From: an uncultured Akkermansia sp.
Lineage (GTDB): Bacteria; Verrucomicrobiota; Verrucomicrobiia; Verrucomicrobiales; Akkermansiaceae
Assembly: GCA_947629715.1 (NCBI GenBank)
Contig: CANRET010000005.1
Span: forward strand, 1-62,238
Reading direction: 5' to 3'
Length of the DNA: 62,238 nucleotides
Shown: piece after piece, positions 45,584 through 54,414 of the stretch
How the letters are laid out: each line of letters begins with the position of its first letter
Position numbering within the stretch: position 1 is the first letter of the stretch
The notes under the pieces: generated by a model
Database searches by the model: none
Told to the model about the DNA's origin: nothing
The model's input: the letters and a program-made list of their open reading frames with translations, nothing else
Translations under genes and position numbers: made by a program

Positions 45584-47176
45584 TTACATATTCACCTGGT
45601 AAAGCGGCTTGTTGTTGGAGGCGTCCAAGATGGCAAAGGACTCTCGGTGAATGGAGGGATCAGAGCGGAAAATGAGGCGTCCGGCGCTCTGACGCTCCAG
45701 CTCCACGAGCAAGTTGGCATCCTCATTTTTAAATCGCGAGAGCACGCTGCTGTTCACCACCACCACCATATCTCCAACGCTTTCACGGTAACGCATAATG
45801 GTCGCTTTCAGCTGACGTTGAATTTCCACGCTCATCGTCATTACGCTCTTGATGCGTCCGCGTCCGTGACAATAGGGACAGTAGTCGTTCACGTAGTCCA
45901 GCAGAGACTCATTGAGGCGTTGGCGCGTCATCTCCATGAGGCCGATGGGCGTGATTTGCATCACCTGCGTCTTGGCCTTATCGCGTTTGAGAGCATCTTT
46001 CATGGCCTTGTAAACGGTTTGCTGATCTTTGCGGTGACGCATATCGATGAAGTCCACCACGACCAGGCCGCCGATGTTGCGCAGTCGCAGTTGTCGTGCA
46101 ATTTCACGGGCTGACTCAAGGTTGGTTTGCAGAATCGTCTTGTCAAGGTCCTTGTTGCCCTTATTGCGACCGGTGTTAATATCGATGGCGATGAGGGCCT
46201 CGGTCTCGTCAATCACGAGATAGCCGCCGCAAGGCAGCAGCACTTGGCGTTGAAAAGCTTCGCTGATCTGTTTTTCTACGCCCAATTCCTCAAAAATCGG
46301 CTGCGTGGTGGGGTAGTACCGGATATGCCGTTTGGCGCGTCGAGAAATCTTACCGGCTATCTCTTGCATGCGCTCCGTAGTTTCCTGGTTATCGCAGAGG
46401 ATGGTGTCCACGTTGTCCGTAAGGAAGTCGCGGGCAGTGCGTTCGATGAGATCCGGCTCGCGATAGACGCAATGCGGATTGCGGTCGGCAGCGAACTTCT
46501 CCTCTACCTCATGCCATTGCTGGAGCAGCATGGCCAAATCCCGCACGAAATGGCGGAAACGCTGTCCCTGCGCCACTGTGCGCATGATGATGCCCATCCC
46601 CTCCGGCACGTTGAGTTTTTGCACGATCTGGCGCAATCGCTGGCGTTCTTTCGGGTCGTCAATTTTGCGCGAAATGCCGAACTGATCGGTGAAGGGCATG
46701 AGCACAATATAGCGTCCTGCCAGTGAGATGTTGGTGGTCACGCGCGGACCTTTGGAGCCGATGGGACCCTTGGTCACTTGCACCATGATTTCCGAACCTA
46801 TCGGGTAGATGTTTGGTATGTCCTTGCTGGTAATCTTGCGTGACTGGTGGCGCGGACGTCCTTCTTTATGAATCTCCTCGAGAGAGGAATCCAGTGCAAG
46901 AGGCAGGGCATCCCAAAAGTGCAGGAAAGCGTTTTTCTCATATCCGATGTCCACAAACATGGCTTTGAGCCCTTGTTCAATGTTTCTGACACGGCCCTTG
47001 AAAATGCCTCCCACAATGTTGTTCTCTCCCTCACGCTCGATGCTGTATTCTTCCAGCACACCGTCCTCAAGCAAGGCAACTCGTCGCTCGAGCTGCTCAG
47101 AGTTTACAATGATGGTAGTCCCTTCTTTCGGATTGGCCTGACCGAATCCGAAGAGGCGTTTCACAGTAGTGATCAT
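45584..47176 (-). CDS. rng: Ribonuclease G/E family endonuclease
   Basis: Single-strand-specific endoribonuclease for rRNA and mRNA processing. The 530-residue protein has the S1 domain (IVGGIFKGRVRNIEQGLKA, then FVDIGYEKNAFLH), the RNase-H-like and DNase-I-like parts with the catalytic aspartates in LIAIDINTGR and VVVDFIDM, and the Zn-link CPYCHGRG. It lacks the long C-terminal degradosome scaffold of RNase E, so RNase G is the better name. The ATG at 47176 is preferred over the TTG at 47194. It precedes the sulfatase with a 24-bp gap, a pairing with no obvious functional link. Confidence 0.92.
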   Translation of the reverse strand: MITTVKRLFGFGQANPKEGTTIIVNSEQLERRVALLEDGVLEEYSIEREGENNIVGGIFKGRVRNIEQGLKAMFVDIGYEKNAFLHFWDALPLALDSSLEEIHKEGRPRHQSRKITSKDIPNIYPIGSEIMVQVTKGPIGSKGPRVTTNISLAGRYIVLMPFTDQFGISRKIDDPKERQRLRQIVQKLNVPEGMGIIMRTVAQGQRFRHFVRDLAMLLQQWHEVEEKFAADRNPHCVYREPDLIERTARDFLTDNVDTILCDNQETTERMQEIAGKISRRAKRHIRYYPTTQPIFEELGVEKQISEAFQRQVLLPCGGYLVIDETEALIAIDINTGRNKGNKDLDKTILQTNLESAREIARQLRLRNIGGLVVVDFIDMRHRKDQQTVYKAMKDALKRDKAKTQVMQITPIGLMEMTRQRLNESLLDYVNDYCPYCHGRGRIKSVMTMSVEIQRQLKATIMRYRESVGDMVVVVNSSVLSRFKNEDANLLVELERQSAGRLIFRSDPSIHRESFAILDASNNKPLYQVNM

Positions 47177-47328
47177 TTTCTTGAAAGTGTTCAATGTCTA
47201 TATTTCAGTTTATGGAATTTAATCTGCGTGGTCTCCACGACATAGCAGCTTCTCGGGCGCGCGGACCGAACTCCTTTTCTTCCCGATACGGAGTATTCCA
47301 CGCCATGCCAAGTCGCACAGATACTCCT

Positions 47329-48351
47329 TTAATCGCTGTTCCTGAACAGAGCATCGCTCTCCTGTAAGCATTTGCCCGTCCCTTCCGCTACAGCGCTCAG
47401 AGGATCCTCCGATATCTCAATCGGCAGACCCGTCTGCTCGTGCAACAACTCACGCAGGCCTTGCAACAAGGCGCCGCCCCCTGCCACTGTGATTCCTCGG
47501 TCGTACAAATCGCTCGCCAGCTCCGGGGGGCAGTGGTCCAAGGTTTGCCGCACGGCATTCACGATGATGTCGAGTTTATCCTGCAACGCCTCGCGCACCT
47601 CCTCGGAGCGCACGGTTACGGTTTTTGGAAGCCCGGTTCCTCGGTCACGGCCTCGCACCGCCATCGTCTGTTCCTTTTGCAGGGGATGCGCCGACCCGAT
47701 CTGGATCTTGATATCCTCTGCGGTGCGCGTGCCGATGAGCAGGTTGTGAGCCGTTTGCATGTGGCGCACAATCGCGTCGTCAAGTGCGTCGCCTCCGCAC
47801 TTTTCAGACTGGCTGTGGACGATGCCGGAGAGCGAGATGATAGCCACCTCAGTGGTGCCGCCTCCTATGTCCACAATCATGTTGCCCAGCGGCTCATTGA
47901 CCGGGAGTCCGGCGCCGATGGCGGCCGCCATCGGCTCCTCAATGAGCTGCACCTGACTGGCTCCGGAGTTGTAGGCAGATTCCTCGATGGCCCGTCGCTC
48001 CACTTCGGTAATGCCGGAGGGGTGAGCGATGAGGATGCGCGGACCGCGAACGCTGCGATGTTGGATTGCTTTCTTAATGAAGTAACGCAGCATGTTTTCC
48101 GCTACGTCGAAGTCGGCAATCACGCCGTCCTTAAGCGGACGAATCGCCAGCACGTTACTCGGAGTGCGACCGAGCATGCGTTTAGCCTCCTCGCCTACAG
48201 CCACCACCTTATTGCCCTTCATGGCAACGACAGATGGCTCCCGCAGCACAATGCCCTGATTCTTGATGTAAACCAGGGTATTGGCCGTGCCCAAGTCGAT
48301 CCCGATATCCGTCGAGAACAACCCGATAAGCTTTTTGAAAAACTGAAGCAT
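47329..48351 (-). CDS. mreB: Rod-shape determining protein MreB
   Basis: Bacterial actin homologue that directs lateral cell-wall synthesis. The 340-residue protein opens DIGIDLGTANTLVYIKNQG and carries the phosphate loops (DIGGGTTEVA) and adenosine motif (AGGGALLQGL) of the actin fold. Its N-terminus has the amphipathic, Phe-rich FFKKLIGLF expected for membrane binding. mreC and mreD do not follow; downstream instead is rng on the same strand after about 150 bp. A strong promoter lies at 48487-48515, giving a leader of about 130 nt. Confidence 0.95.
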   Translation of the reverse strand: MLQFFKKLIGLFSTDIGIDLGTANTLVYIKNQGIVLREPSVVAMKGNKVVAVGEEAKRMLGRTPSNVLAIRPLKDGVIADFDVAENMLRYFIKKAIQHRSVRGPRILIAHPSGITEVERRAIEESAYNSGASQVQLIEEPMAAAIGAGLPVNEPLGNMIVDIGGGTTEVAIISLSGIVHSQSEKCGGDALDDAIVRHMQTAHNLLIGTRTAEDIKIQIGSAHPLQKEQTMAVRGRDRGTGLPKTVTVRSEEVREALQDKLDIIVNAVRQTLDHCPPELASDLYDRGITVAGGGALLQGLRELLHEQTGLPIEISEDPLSAVAEGTGKCLQESDALFRNSD

Positions 48352-48486
48352 GTGATCAAGATGTTAGTGGGAGAACAGATGCGGAACGAACCTCGTGCAA
48401 CTCTCCCGCCGGAATGCGGGTCAAGTTGTGGAGGCGAGTAGTTTGCCGCGCCTCTCGTGCGCGCGGGCAACACGCATCCGCGCGAC

Positions 48487-48515
48487 AGTATAGTGATCGC
48501 CTGCTCAGATGTCAA
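48487..48515 (-). promoter_or_regulatory. Promoter of mreB
   Basis: Minus strand TTGACA (48510-48515), 17-bp spacer, TATACT (48487-48492). The unusually long leader of about 130 nt could hold regulatory RNA structure, but I see no known riboswitch. Confidence 0.75.
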
Positions 48516-48574
48516 GCCCGTTTTTTGAGCGGAGATGCGTCAGATTTTATTTCTAAACGTTGCTTATAAGAGCA

Positions 48575-50338
48575 TTAATGCGCTCGGCTCTTATGCTTCT
48601 TTTTCTGTCCCAGGATAGCGCGGCGTGCGAAGCTGGCGCGTGCGTGATCACATTCCCGGGCGATCTGCTCCTTGGTAGCACCGAAGTAATTGAGCAAGGT
48701 GCTTGTCATAGCGAGAGCGACTTCTTCCTCCCCGGAGAAGAAAAGAGATTGATCATCCTTGCGGAGCATACCTCGGCGCAGGGCGAAGGCGGTTTGGTGA
48801 TAAGCGGTGTAGGCCATCACGGCGATGTCCGGGGAGATGCTGCGGGCGGCTGCCGTGATTTCAGCCGTAGGAGCAGCGAAAGACGTGATGATGATGGCGC
48901 GCGCTTTTTCAACGCCGGCGAGCTTCAGAATGGTACGTTGACGCGCATCGCCGTGCAGCGCGTTGATTCCTTTTCGAGTGAGGCGCGTTACGGTATCGAC
49001 ATTCATCTCAATGACTACGACCTCAACATGGTAGCCGGAGAGGATGCCGGTGAGAATTTCTCCGCACGGTCCGTAGCCGACCATGATGACGCGATGGACA
49101 TCCTCCGCCGGTTCGGGGAGCGAGACGTCGCCTTGTTTCACGCCGATTCCCCGATCCTCAAAGAAATTGGCGAGACGCGGAACGTACCGATAGAGGGCGG
49201 CATTCAGGGTGATGGTGATAATGGCCGTACCGGTGATCACATTCACCGCATAATCAGGCAGTAAGCCGTAAACGCCGGCGATAAGAGAGGCCAGGATGAA
49301 AGAGAACTCGCCTACCTGTGAAAGCGAAGCGCTTACCATAAACGCCATACGATTCGGACGGCGCAGCAAACGAATGACGATGTAGGCCACCAGCGGCTTG
49401 GCCAGCAGAGTGAGCAACACTGCGCTAAGCGCGAGCTGCCAGTGATCAATGAGCTCTCCGCCGCGGAATTCCATGCCCACCGAAACGAAGAAAAGAACAG
49501 CAAAAGCATCGCGCATCGGCAAGGCGTCCGACGCGGCGCGCGCTGAAAACTTACTTTGCCCAACCACCATGCCTGAGAGGAAGGCGCCGAACTCCAGCGA
49601 GATGTCAAAAGCGGTGGAGGATAGCACCGCGATGCCCAATGCAATTACCAGCACGGAGAGCGTGAAAAGCTCATCGCTCGTGCTTCGCGCCACATAAGTG
49701 AGGGTTTTCTCGATCAGCTTTTTGCCCAAAAAAGCTACGCAAAGCACCAGCAGCGTCAATTTTACCGCAAGCCAGCCCAGCGCGGGGCCGATCGATTTCC
49801 CCTCGAAAAACACCGGAATGAGTACCAGCAGAATAATCGTGAAAATATCTTCAACAACCAACCACCCCAGCGCCACGTGTCCAGACGGAGTGGACAACGT
49901 TTTGTTGTCCGCCAGCACACGAGTGAGCACCACAGTACTGCTCACGCACATGCAGGCTCCGAAGAGCAAGGAGGCCACCCATGTGGCATCATCCGTAAGC
50001 CAGTAGTAAAAGACGGCTCCGAGCGCGGCGCGAGCCAGCATGCACACAATTGCCCCCGGCAACGCTATCTTCTGCACTGCCAGCAGATCCTTAAAGTGGA
50101 ATTGCAAGCCCACGCCAAAGAGCAAAAGAACGACTCCGATGTGTGAAAACTCGTTTACCGTGGCCGTATCTACGGCAATGCCCCACAACGTGTTGCCGCC
50201 CGGTTCCGTCGTGACAAAAAGTGCGCCGGCCAGCATGCCTGCCACCAAGTACCCTACCAGGGGAGAGAGCTTGAGTTTTTGAGCGGATATGCCGAGTAAG
50301 AGCGCCAGCGACAACCCTATGGTCAAGGTGATGATCAT
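48575..50338 (-). CDS. Kef-type cation/proton antiporter with RCK domain
   Basis: A 587-residue inner-membrane protein. Residues 1 to about 385 form the 12-13-helix CPA2 antiporter (starting LTIGLSLALLLG, with LFGVGLQF and FDISLEFGAFLSG). A Rossmann RCK/TrkA-N domain follows (VIMVGYGPCGEIL, then a conserved VVIEMN). It should exchange K+ or Na+ for H+ under control of a nucleotide or thiol ligand. The start ATG overlaps the stop of the methyltransferase gene, so both are in one operon. A KefB/KefC relationship is likely, but the glutathione-binding motif cannot be verified by eye. Confidence 0.88.
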   Translation of the reverse strand: MIITLTIGLSLALLLGISAQKLKLSPLVGYLVAGMLAGALFVTTEPGGNTLWGIAVDTATVNEFSHIGVVLLLFGVGLQFHFKDLLAVQKIALPGAIVCMLARAALGAVFYYWLTDDATWVASLLFGACMCVSSTVVLTRVLADNKTLSTPSGHVALGWLVVEDIFTIILLVLIPVFFEGKSIGPALGWLAVKLTLLVLCVAFLGKKLIEKTLTYVARSTSDELFTLSVLVIALGIAVLSSTAFDISLEFGAFLSGMVVGQSKFSARAASDALPMRDAFAVLFFVSVGMEFRGGELIDHWQLALSAVLLTLLAKPLVAYIVIRLLRRPNRMAFMVSASLSQVGEFSFILASLIAGVYGLLPDYAVNVITGTAIITITLNAALYRYVPRLANFFEDRGIGVKQGDVSLPEPAEDVHRVIMVGYGPCGEILTGILSGYHVEVVVIEMNVDTVTRLTRKGINALHGDARQRTILKLAGVEKARAIIITSFAAPTAEITAAARSISPDIAVMAYTAYHQTAFALRRGMLRKDDQSLFFSGEEEVALAMTSTLLNYFGATKEQIARECDHARASFARRAILGQKKKHKSRAH

Positions 50339-51612
50339 GATGCCACGCGCGCCCAGATCGCCTTCAGGTAGCGTCCCTCAGGGTAGGTTGATAAGTAGGG
50401 ATGATCCCATCCCGGTCCGGCGGTCTCCAGAATCTGCAAACGCCGTCCGAGCCGCTGCGCAGTGTGGATCACGATGTCCTCAAAGTCCGGCACGCTCAGC
50501 AATCCGGAGCAGGAGCAAGTCACAAACAATCCCCCTGTCTTCACACACTGCAGTCCCAGCGTGTTGAGATCCCGGTATTTTTTAATGCCTTCTGCGCGCT
50601 CTTCATCGCGTCCTGTCACCAGCTTGGGCGGGTCCAGGAGCACCACATCAAATTGCCGCCCGTTGCGAATCATCTGTCGCGCGTAGGTAAAGGCGTCCGC
50701 ATGCACAAAGTCAATGCGCAGGGGTCCCCGGCGGGAGTTGATGTTGGCATTGCGTTTGGCCATGGCGATGGCATTTTCATCCAAGTCCACTGCCGTGACT
50801 TCTGCTGCGCCGCCGAGCAGCTTCGCATAGATGGAAAAGCCGCCCGAATAGCAGCACAGATCCAGCAGCGTCTTCCCCTTTACCAAGTGGGTCAATTTCA
50901 TGCGGTTTTCGCGCTGATCGCAGAAAAATCCGGTTTTATGACCGTGCTCAAAGTCCACCTCAAAGTTCACGCCGTGCTCCAGGATGCGCACACGCCGCAC
51001 CGGTTCGCCGACGGGAGCTGTTGCGGGGTCGATGCCTTCCATGCGCGCTATGGCGGGATCGACCTGCACCACGTGGCGCCGTGTACCGCACAATTCGTGC
51101 AACAGCGGCAGCCACCGGTCCAGTCTTTGCCACACTCCGAGGACGCTTACTTCCACACTCAGCACATCTCCGTAGCGATCTACGACCAGCCCTCCCAGGC
51201 CATCCGAGTCTCCGTGCACCACGCGGTATGCATTCGTGTCGTCCGACATCCACATTTTGCGCCATTCCACAGCTCGGCGCAATGCTTCAAGCAGGTCTTG
51301 TTCGCCCGCCGGTTCGCCGCCGTGACGCAGCATGCGCAGCGGTGTGCGCGATGACGCATTCCAAAATCCGGCGCCGAAGTACTCCCCGTTCTTATCGTAC
51401 ACATGGATGAGGTCACCGGATTTTGCATCCCCGCTCACGGCGCCAAGCATGCGCGGGAACACAGCGGGGTTGTATGTGAAGTACTTTAGCTGCACCCACG
51501 GCTTAAGCCAATGTTCACTCCCCTCCGGTTCATTTTTCCGGGATGACGGCAACGTTCGCGTCGATGAGACTCTTCGCCCTCTATTCACCGCTGTTTTTTG
51601 TCTGCCGTTCAC
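50335..51612 (-). CDS. Class I rRNA cytosine methyltransferase, RlmI-like
   Basis: SAM-dependent 23S rRNA m5C methyltransferase type. From the GTG at 51612 the protein is 425 residues. It begins with a PUA-like region (VQLKYFTYNPAVFPRM) and has a Rossmann domain with LLDLCCYSGGFSIYA, the LLDPPKL motif and the catalytic TCSCS. The start codon GTG lies 6 nt after a near-perfect -10 (TATGAT), while the longer open frame from 51651 overlaps the promoter, so I take the later start. It is translationally coupled to the Kef-type gene (ATGATG overlap). Confidence 0.83.
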   Translation of the reverse strand: MNGRQKTAVNRGRRVSSTRTLPSSRKNEPEGSEHWLKPWVQLKYFTYNPAVFPRMLGAVSGDAKSGDLIHVYDKNGEYFGAGFWNASSRTPLRMLRHGGEPAGEQDLLEALRRAVEWRKMWMSDDTNAYRVVHGDSDGLGGLVVDRYGDVLSVEVSVLGVWQRLDRWLPLLHELCGTRRHVVQVDPAIARMEGIDPATAPVGEPVRRVRILEHGVNFEVDFEHGHKTGFFCDQRENRMKLTHLVKGKTLLDLCCYSGGFSIYAKLLGGAAEVTAVDLDENAIAMAKRNANINSRRGPLRIDFVHADAFTYARQMIRNGRQFDVVLLDPPKLVTGRDEERAEGIKKYRDLNTLGLQCVKTGGLFVTCSCSGLLSVPDFEDIVIHTAQRLGRRLQILETAGPGWDHPYLSTYPEGRYLKAIWARVAS

Positions 51613-51618
51613 CGCGCC

Positions 51619-51647
51619 ATCATACCCTCCCACCTGAGCTTTGTCAA
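51619..51647 (-). promoter_or_regulatory. Promoter of the RlmI-like gene (leaderless)
   Basis: Minus strand TTGACA (51642-51647), 17-bp spacer, TATGAT (51619-51624). Six nt separate the -10 from the GTG start at 51612. Confidence 0.72.
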
Positions 51648-51749
51648 TCACGCGGTTTCGACGAAGGAAGCCGCAATCGGAAAATGCAGTTGACTGTTCT
51701 CGAGCGCAATTTGAACAGCGTTGTAACCGATCCTGCGCGACTTGTCAGG

Positions 51750-53315
51750 TCATTCACCCAACGGCAGTGTGAGGAGAAACGTAGCGCCCTGGGCGGAGGA
51801 GCGTTCCAAGATCAAGTCGCCTCCGATGGAGCGGGCGAGGTCGCGGGAAAGCGCGAGTCCGAGACCGATTCCCGGTTTATGAGAATCCTCCGCTTTTTGT
51901 GTGTGCGAGAAGGGGCGGAAAAGCTTCTTCTGCATCTCCGGTGAGATGCCCGGCCCATTGTCCGTTACACGTAGAGAGAGCGTGCGGTGGGTTTGCAGGG
52001 CATGCAGAGTCATGCTCGCATGATCGGAGGAAGCGTATTTGATGGCATTGTCCGCGAGATTTTGCAAAATTTGCTCCACGGAGATCAGATCCGTGCGCAG
52101 ACGCAGCAGGCTGACGCGTGGATCGATGGTGATGGTGACGTTCCAGCCGACGCGGCGCAAGTGATCCGCCGTCTTTTCGAGCAGGGCGGTGAGAAGTTCC
52201 GAGCAGCTTCCCACATCCTGCCGCTCGCGCATTTTTCCGCGAGTCAAGCGCGCGTAGGAAAGCACATTTTCCACCAGATGTCCGAGGCGCAGACTCTCCC
52301 GGTGCAGCGTCTCATGATACTCCTTCACTTTATCCGACGGCAAATCCGAATCCTGCAGCATCTCGGTGTAAAGCTGGAAGCTGGTGAGCGGCGTGCGCAG
52401 TTCATGAGTGACGGCGGAAACGAAATCGCTGCGGCGTTGCTCCGCGCGGCTGTGGGATACAAGCAACGTGAACACGATGATGATGGAGAGGATGGAGATG
52501 AGCCAGGCGGAGATGACCGGACCGCGCAAAGCCGCCTTGCGATCGGCGGTGTCCGGCAATTCCACGTCCTTCCCGGGACGCAGCGTCAGGGGGAGAGGAG
52601 CGAGATTGGCGCTCTCGCCTCGACGCACGAAATCGATGCTCGGCTCCTTGAGTCCGGGTTCCACGAGCGGGAGAAGATGCGTGGCGAGTTGGGCGGCATC
52701 AATCACAAAGCCCTCTGCCGCTGCGCCGTGGCTGGTGGGAACGGAGCGCATGCACACCAACGTGTCGCCGTAATTCCACGCGAAGAAGGGACCGGGATCT
52801 CCAGTGAGGCGCATAGGTTTGTCCAAATCGGTTTCCTGCACCTCGTACACCCCGAAAACGGGCAGCTGAGTGCGCGGGTCGTAACTTTGCTTCTCGTTGG
52901 GATTGTAGAGCGGAGCAGACGGGTTGAACGCCTTGCGGCGGATCGTGTTGGTAATGGCGGGAGCTTCGGCGAGGCGGCGGGCAAAATCCTCATCGCCCAC
53001 AGGCGATTGAAGCATGGCCGGGGAAAGCAGGAAGAAGCCTGCGTTGAAATCCGCCTTGCCGCCGGGAGGCATGGGGATATTCACTTTGCCGATTGGTGGA
53101 GTCTTGCCCAGCTTGTTCTGTTCGTTGCGCAGCAGCGTTTCCATCTCAGCGCGCACACGCGGCAGGGAAAGTTCCACCAAGCGAGCCGCCTGCGTGCGGT
53201 AGTCAATCGCACGCAGTTCATCCTCCAAGTGCGCTGCCTGCCAGGCTTGCCAGAGGGCTGCGCCCACGGCTACCAGCGAAAAGACAAGCAAAATACCAAG
53301 TGACTTCTTTTTCAT
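51750..53315 (-). CDS. Sensor histidine kinase
   Basis: A 521-residue membrane kinase, partner of the response regulator encoded just upstream. An N-terminal membrane segment (about 6-26) is followed by a periplasmic domain of about 240 residues of unknown ligand, then a second membrane segment (AWLISILSIIIVFTLLV). There is no HAMP domain; the HisKA box follows directly (FVSAVTHELRTPLTSFQ, phospho-accepting H). The HATPase domain ends in DNGPGI and GLGLALSRDLA. The ATG at 53315 overlaps the regulator's stop as ATGA. The signal is unknown. Confidence 0.9.
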   Translation of the reverse strand: MKKKSLGILLVFSLVAVGAALWQAWQAAHLEDELRAIDYRTQAARLVELSLPRVRAEMETLLRNEQNKLGKTPPIGKVNIPMPPGGKADFNAGFFLLSPAMLQSPVGDEDFARRLAEAPAITNTIRRKAFNPSAPLYNPNEKQSYDPRTQLPVFGVYEVQETDLDKPMRLTGDPGPFFAWNYGDTLVCMRSVPTSHGAAAEGFVIDAAQLATHLLPLVEPGLKEPSIDFVRRGESANLAPLPLTLRPGKDVELPDTADRKAALRGPVISAWLISILSIIIVFTLLVSHSRAEQRRSDFVSAVTHELRTPLTSFQLYTEMLQDSDLPSDKVKEYHETLHRESLRLGHLVENVLSYARLTRGKMRERQDVGSCSELLTALLEKTADHLRRVGWNVTITIDPRVSLLRLRTDLISVEQILQNLADNAIKYASSDHASMTLHALQTHRTLSLRVTDNGPGISPEMQKKLFRPFSHTQKAEDSHKPGIGLGLALSRDLARSIGGDLILERSSAQGATFLLTLPLGE

Positions 53316-54004
53316 AACGCATTCCATTTGTAGCCGCGCCCGCGCACATTCTCAATGCGCTGGGCTACGGCGGGATCCAGCTTGTCACGCAAACGAGTGA
53401 GGGTGACGGCAACGGTGCGTGTTTCGGAAGCGCTGGCGCGGCTTCCCCACACGCGCAGCAGCAGTTCTTCCTGCGGAACGATGCGACCGGGATGGGCAAG
53501 CAGATAGCGGAAGAGGTCAAACTCCTTTTCCCGTAAAGCCACGGCTGTGCCGTCGTCCATGAGGACGCTGTGGGTTTCCGGATTCAACACTCCGCCGGGA
53601 AAGCGCTTCGCCTGATCCGAACTCACGCGCCGAGCCGGGTAGCGGCGCAACACCGCTGCCACACGGGCCAGCAGCTCAGCCATAGAAAAGGGCTTGACCA
53701 CGTAGTCATCCGCTCCGCTTTCCAACCCGCGCACGCGCTCCTTCTCTTCGCCGTGAGCCGTCAGAATAATGCTCGGCAAGCCCGGACATTCCTTGCCGAG
53801 AATTTTGAGCAGTTTGAAGCCGCTGAGCTTCGGCATGTTCAGATCCAGCAAAGCCAAATCCACCTCTTGTGTCAGCGCTTGCTTGAGCGCCTCTTCGCCA
53901 TCCGCCGCCGTGAGCACGCCGTAGCCGTGCGCCCGAAGGGCATCCGCCAGCCCGCCACGGATGGAGGCGTCATCTTCAGCGACTAATATGGTACGTTCAG
54001 CCAT
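53312..54004 (-). CDS. OmpR-family response regulator
   Basis: A 230-residue two-domain regulator. The receiver domain has the acidic pocket (EDD at 10-12), the phospho-acceptor aspartate in LALLDLNMP and lysine in VVKPF. The DNA-binding winged helix follows, with LREKEFDLFRYLLAHPG and the C-terminal GRGYKWN. It heads the operon with the histidine kinase. Its own promoter is at 54097-54126. A 35-codon upstream ORF beginning at that promoter overlaps this start in another frame, suggesting leader-peptide control (see findings). Confidence 0.92.
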   Translation of the reverse strand: MAERTILVAEDDASIRGGLADALRAHGYGVLTAADGEEALKQALTQEVDLALLDLNMPKLSGFKLLKILGKECPGLPSIILTAHGEEKERVRGLESGADDYVVKPFSMAELLARVAAVLRRYPARRVSSDQAKRFPGGVLNPETHSVLMDDGTAVALREKEFDLFRYLLAHPGRIVPQEELLLRVWGSRASASETRTVAVTLTRLRDKLDPAVAQRIENVRGRGYKWNAL

Positions 54005-54090
54005 GCCAGCATTTCACGATTTGCGTTTGTCAGTCTCGGACTCCCCGGCGTTTTCCTCTGCCGTTTTGTGGAGGCGATGTCATTCTTCAT
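53983..54090 (-). CDS. Possible leaderless 35-codon upstream ORF of the response regulator
   Basis: A minus-strand ORF starts with an ATG exactly 6 nt after the -10 box TAGTAT (54097-54102) and ends with TAG at 53983. It is basic (KRQRK) and overlaps the first 22 nt of the regulator gene in a different frame. No family is known. The exact leaderless spacing, shared with other genes in this window, is the only positive evidence; translation is not proven. Confidence 0.35.
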   Translation of the reverse strand: MKNDIASTKRQRKTPGSPRLTNANREMLAWLNVPY

Positions 54091-54096
54091 GGTTGC

Positions 54097-54126
54097 ATAC
54101 TACCATAGCTTCCCCGGACTTCACAA
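54097..54126 (-). promoter_or_regulatory. Promoter of the two-component operon
   Basis: Minus strand TTGTGA (54121-54126), 18-bp spacer ending in ATGG, TAGTAT (54097-54102). The start site would be at about 54090, about 85 nt upstream of the regulator ATG. Confidence 0.6.
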
Positions 54127-54143
54127 GCAGATTTTGGCTCTTG

Positions 54144-54247
54144 CGCTTTTGGGACAATGCGCTCTTGCAGGAGGAATTTCCACAATTGTAAATAGGCCAT
54201 TGCAATGAGGGGGATGGTGTGGTATGAATGGGGTATGCCGGGAGCTG
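54144..54247 (+). repeat. 104-bp direct repeat, left copy
   Basis: Identical over 104 bp to 55923-56026. It contains a complete promoter (TTGCAA N17 TATGAA) and the ATG plus four codons of the tonB-like gene, but its reading frame ends within a few codons after the repeat. It marks the left edge of the GNAT/ASCH cassette. Confidence 0.93.
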
Positions 54248-54362
54248 GCGTAGTGGATAAAATCATGGATTATTGTAAGATGGAAGGGTTTGTGGATACG
54301 CGATGCCATTTTGTCGGTTTTACGACATTGTACGTAATTTGATGGAGAATATGCATTTATCC

Positions 54363-54390
54363 TTGCAAAGATTTGAGTGTATGTTAAAAT
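54363..54390 (+). promoter_or_regulatory. Promoter of the GNAT/ASCH cassette
   Basis: TTGCAA (54363-54368), 16-bp spacer, TAAAAT (54385-54390), about 18 nt of leader before the first ATG at 54415. Confidence 0.5.
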
Positions 54391-54414
54391 CCTTTCGTAG
54401 TTGAGTGTATATCA

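Noticed and set aside
51987..53303. 438-codon plus-strand frame over the histidine kinase
   Set aside because: Antisense to HisKA/HATPase motifs.
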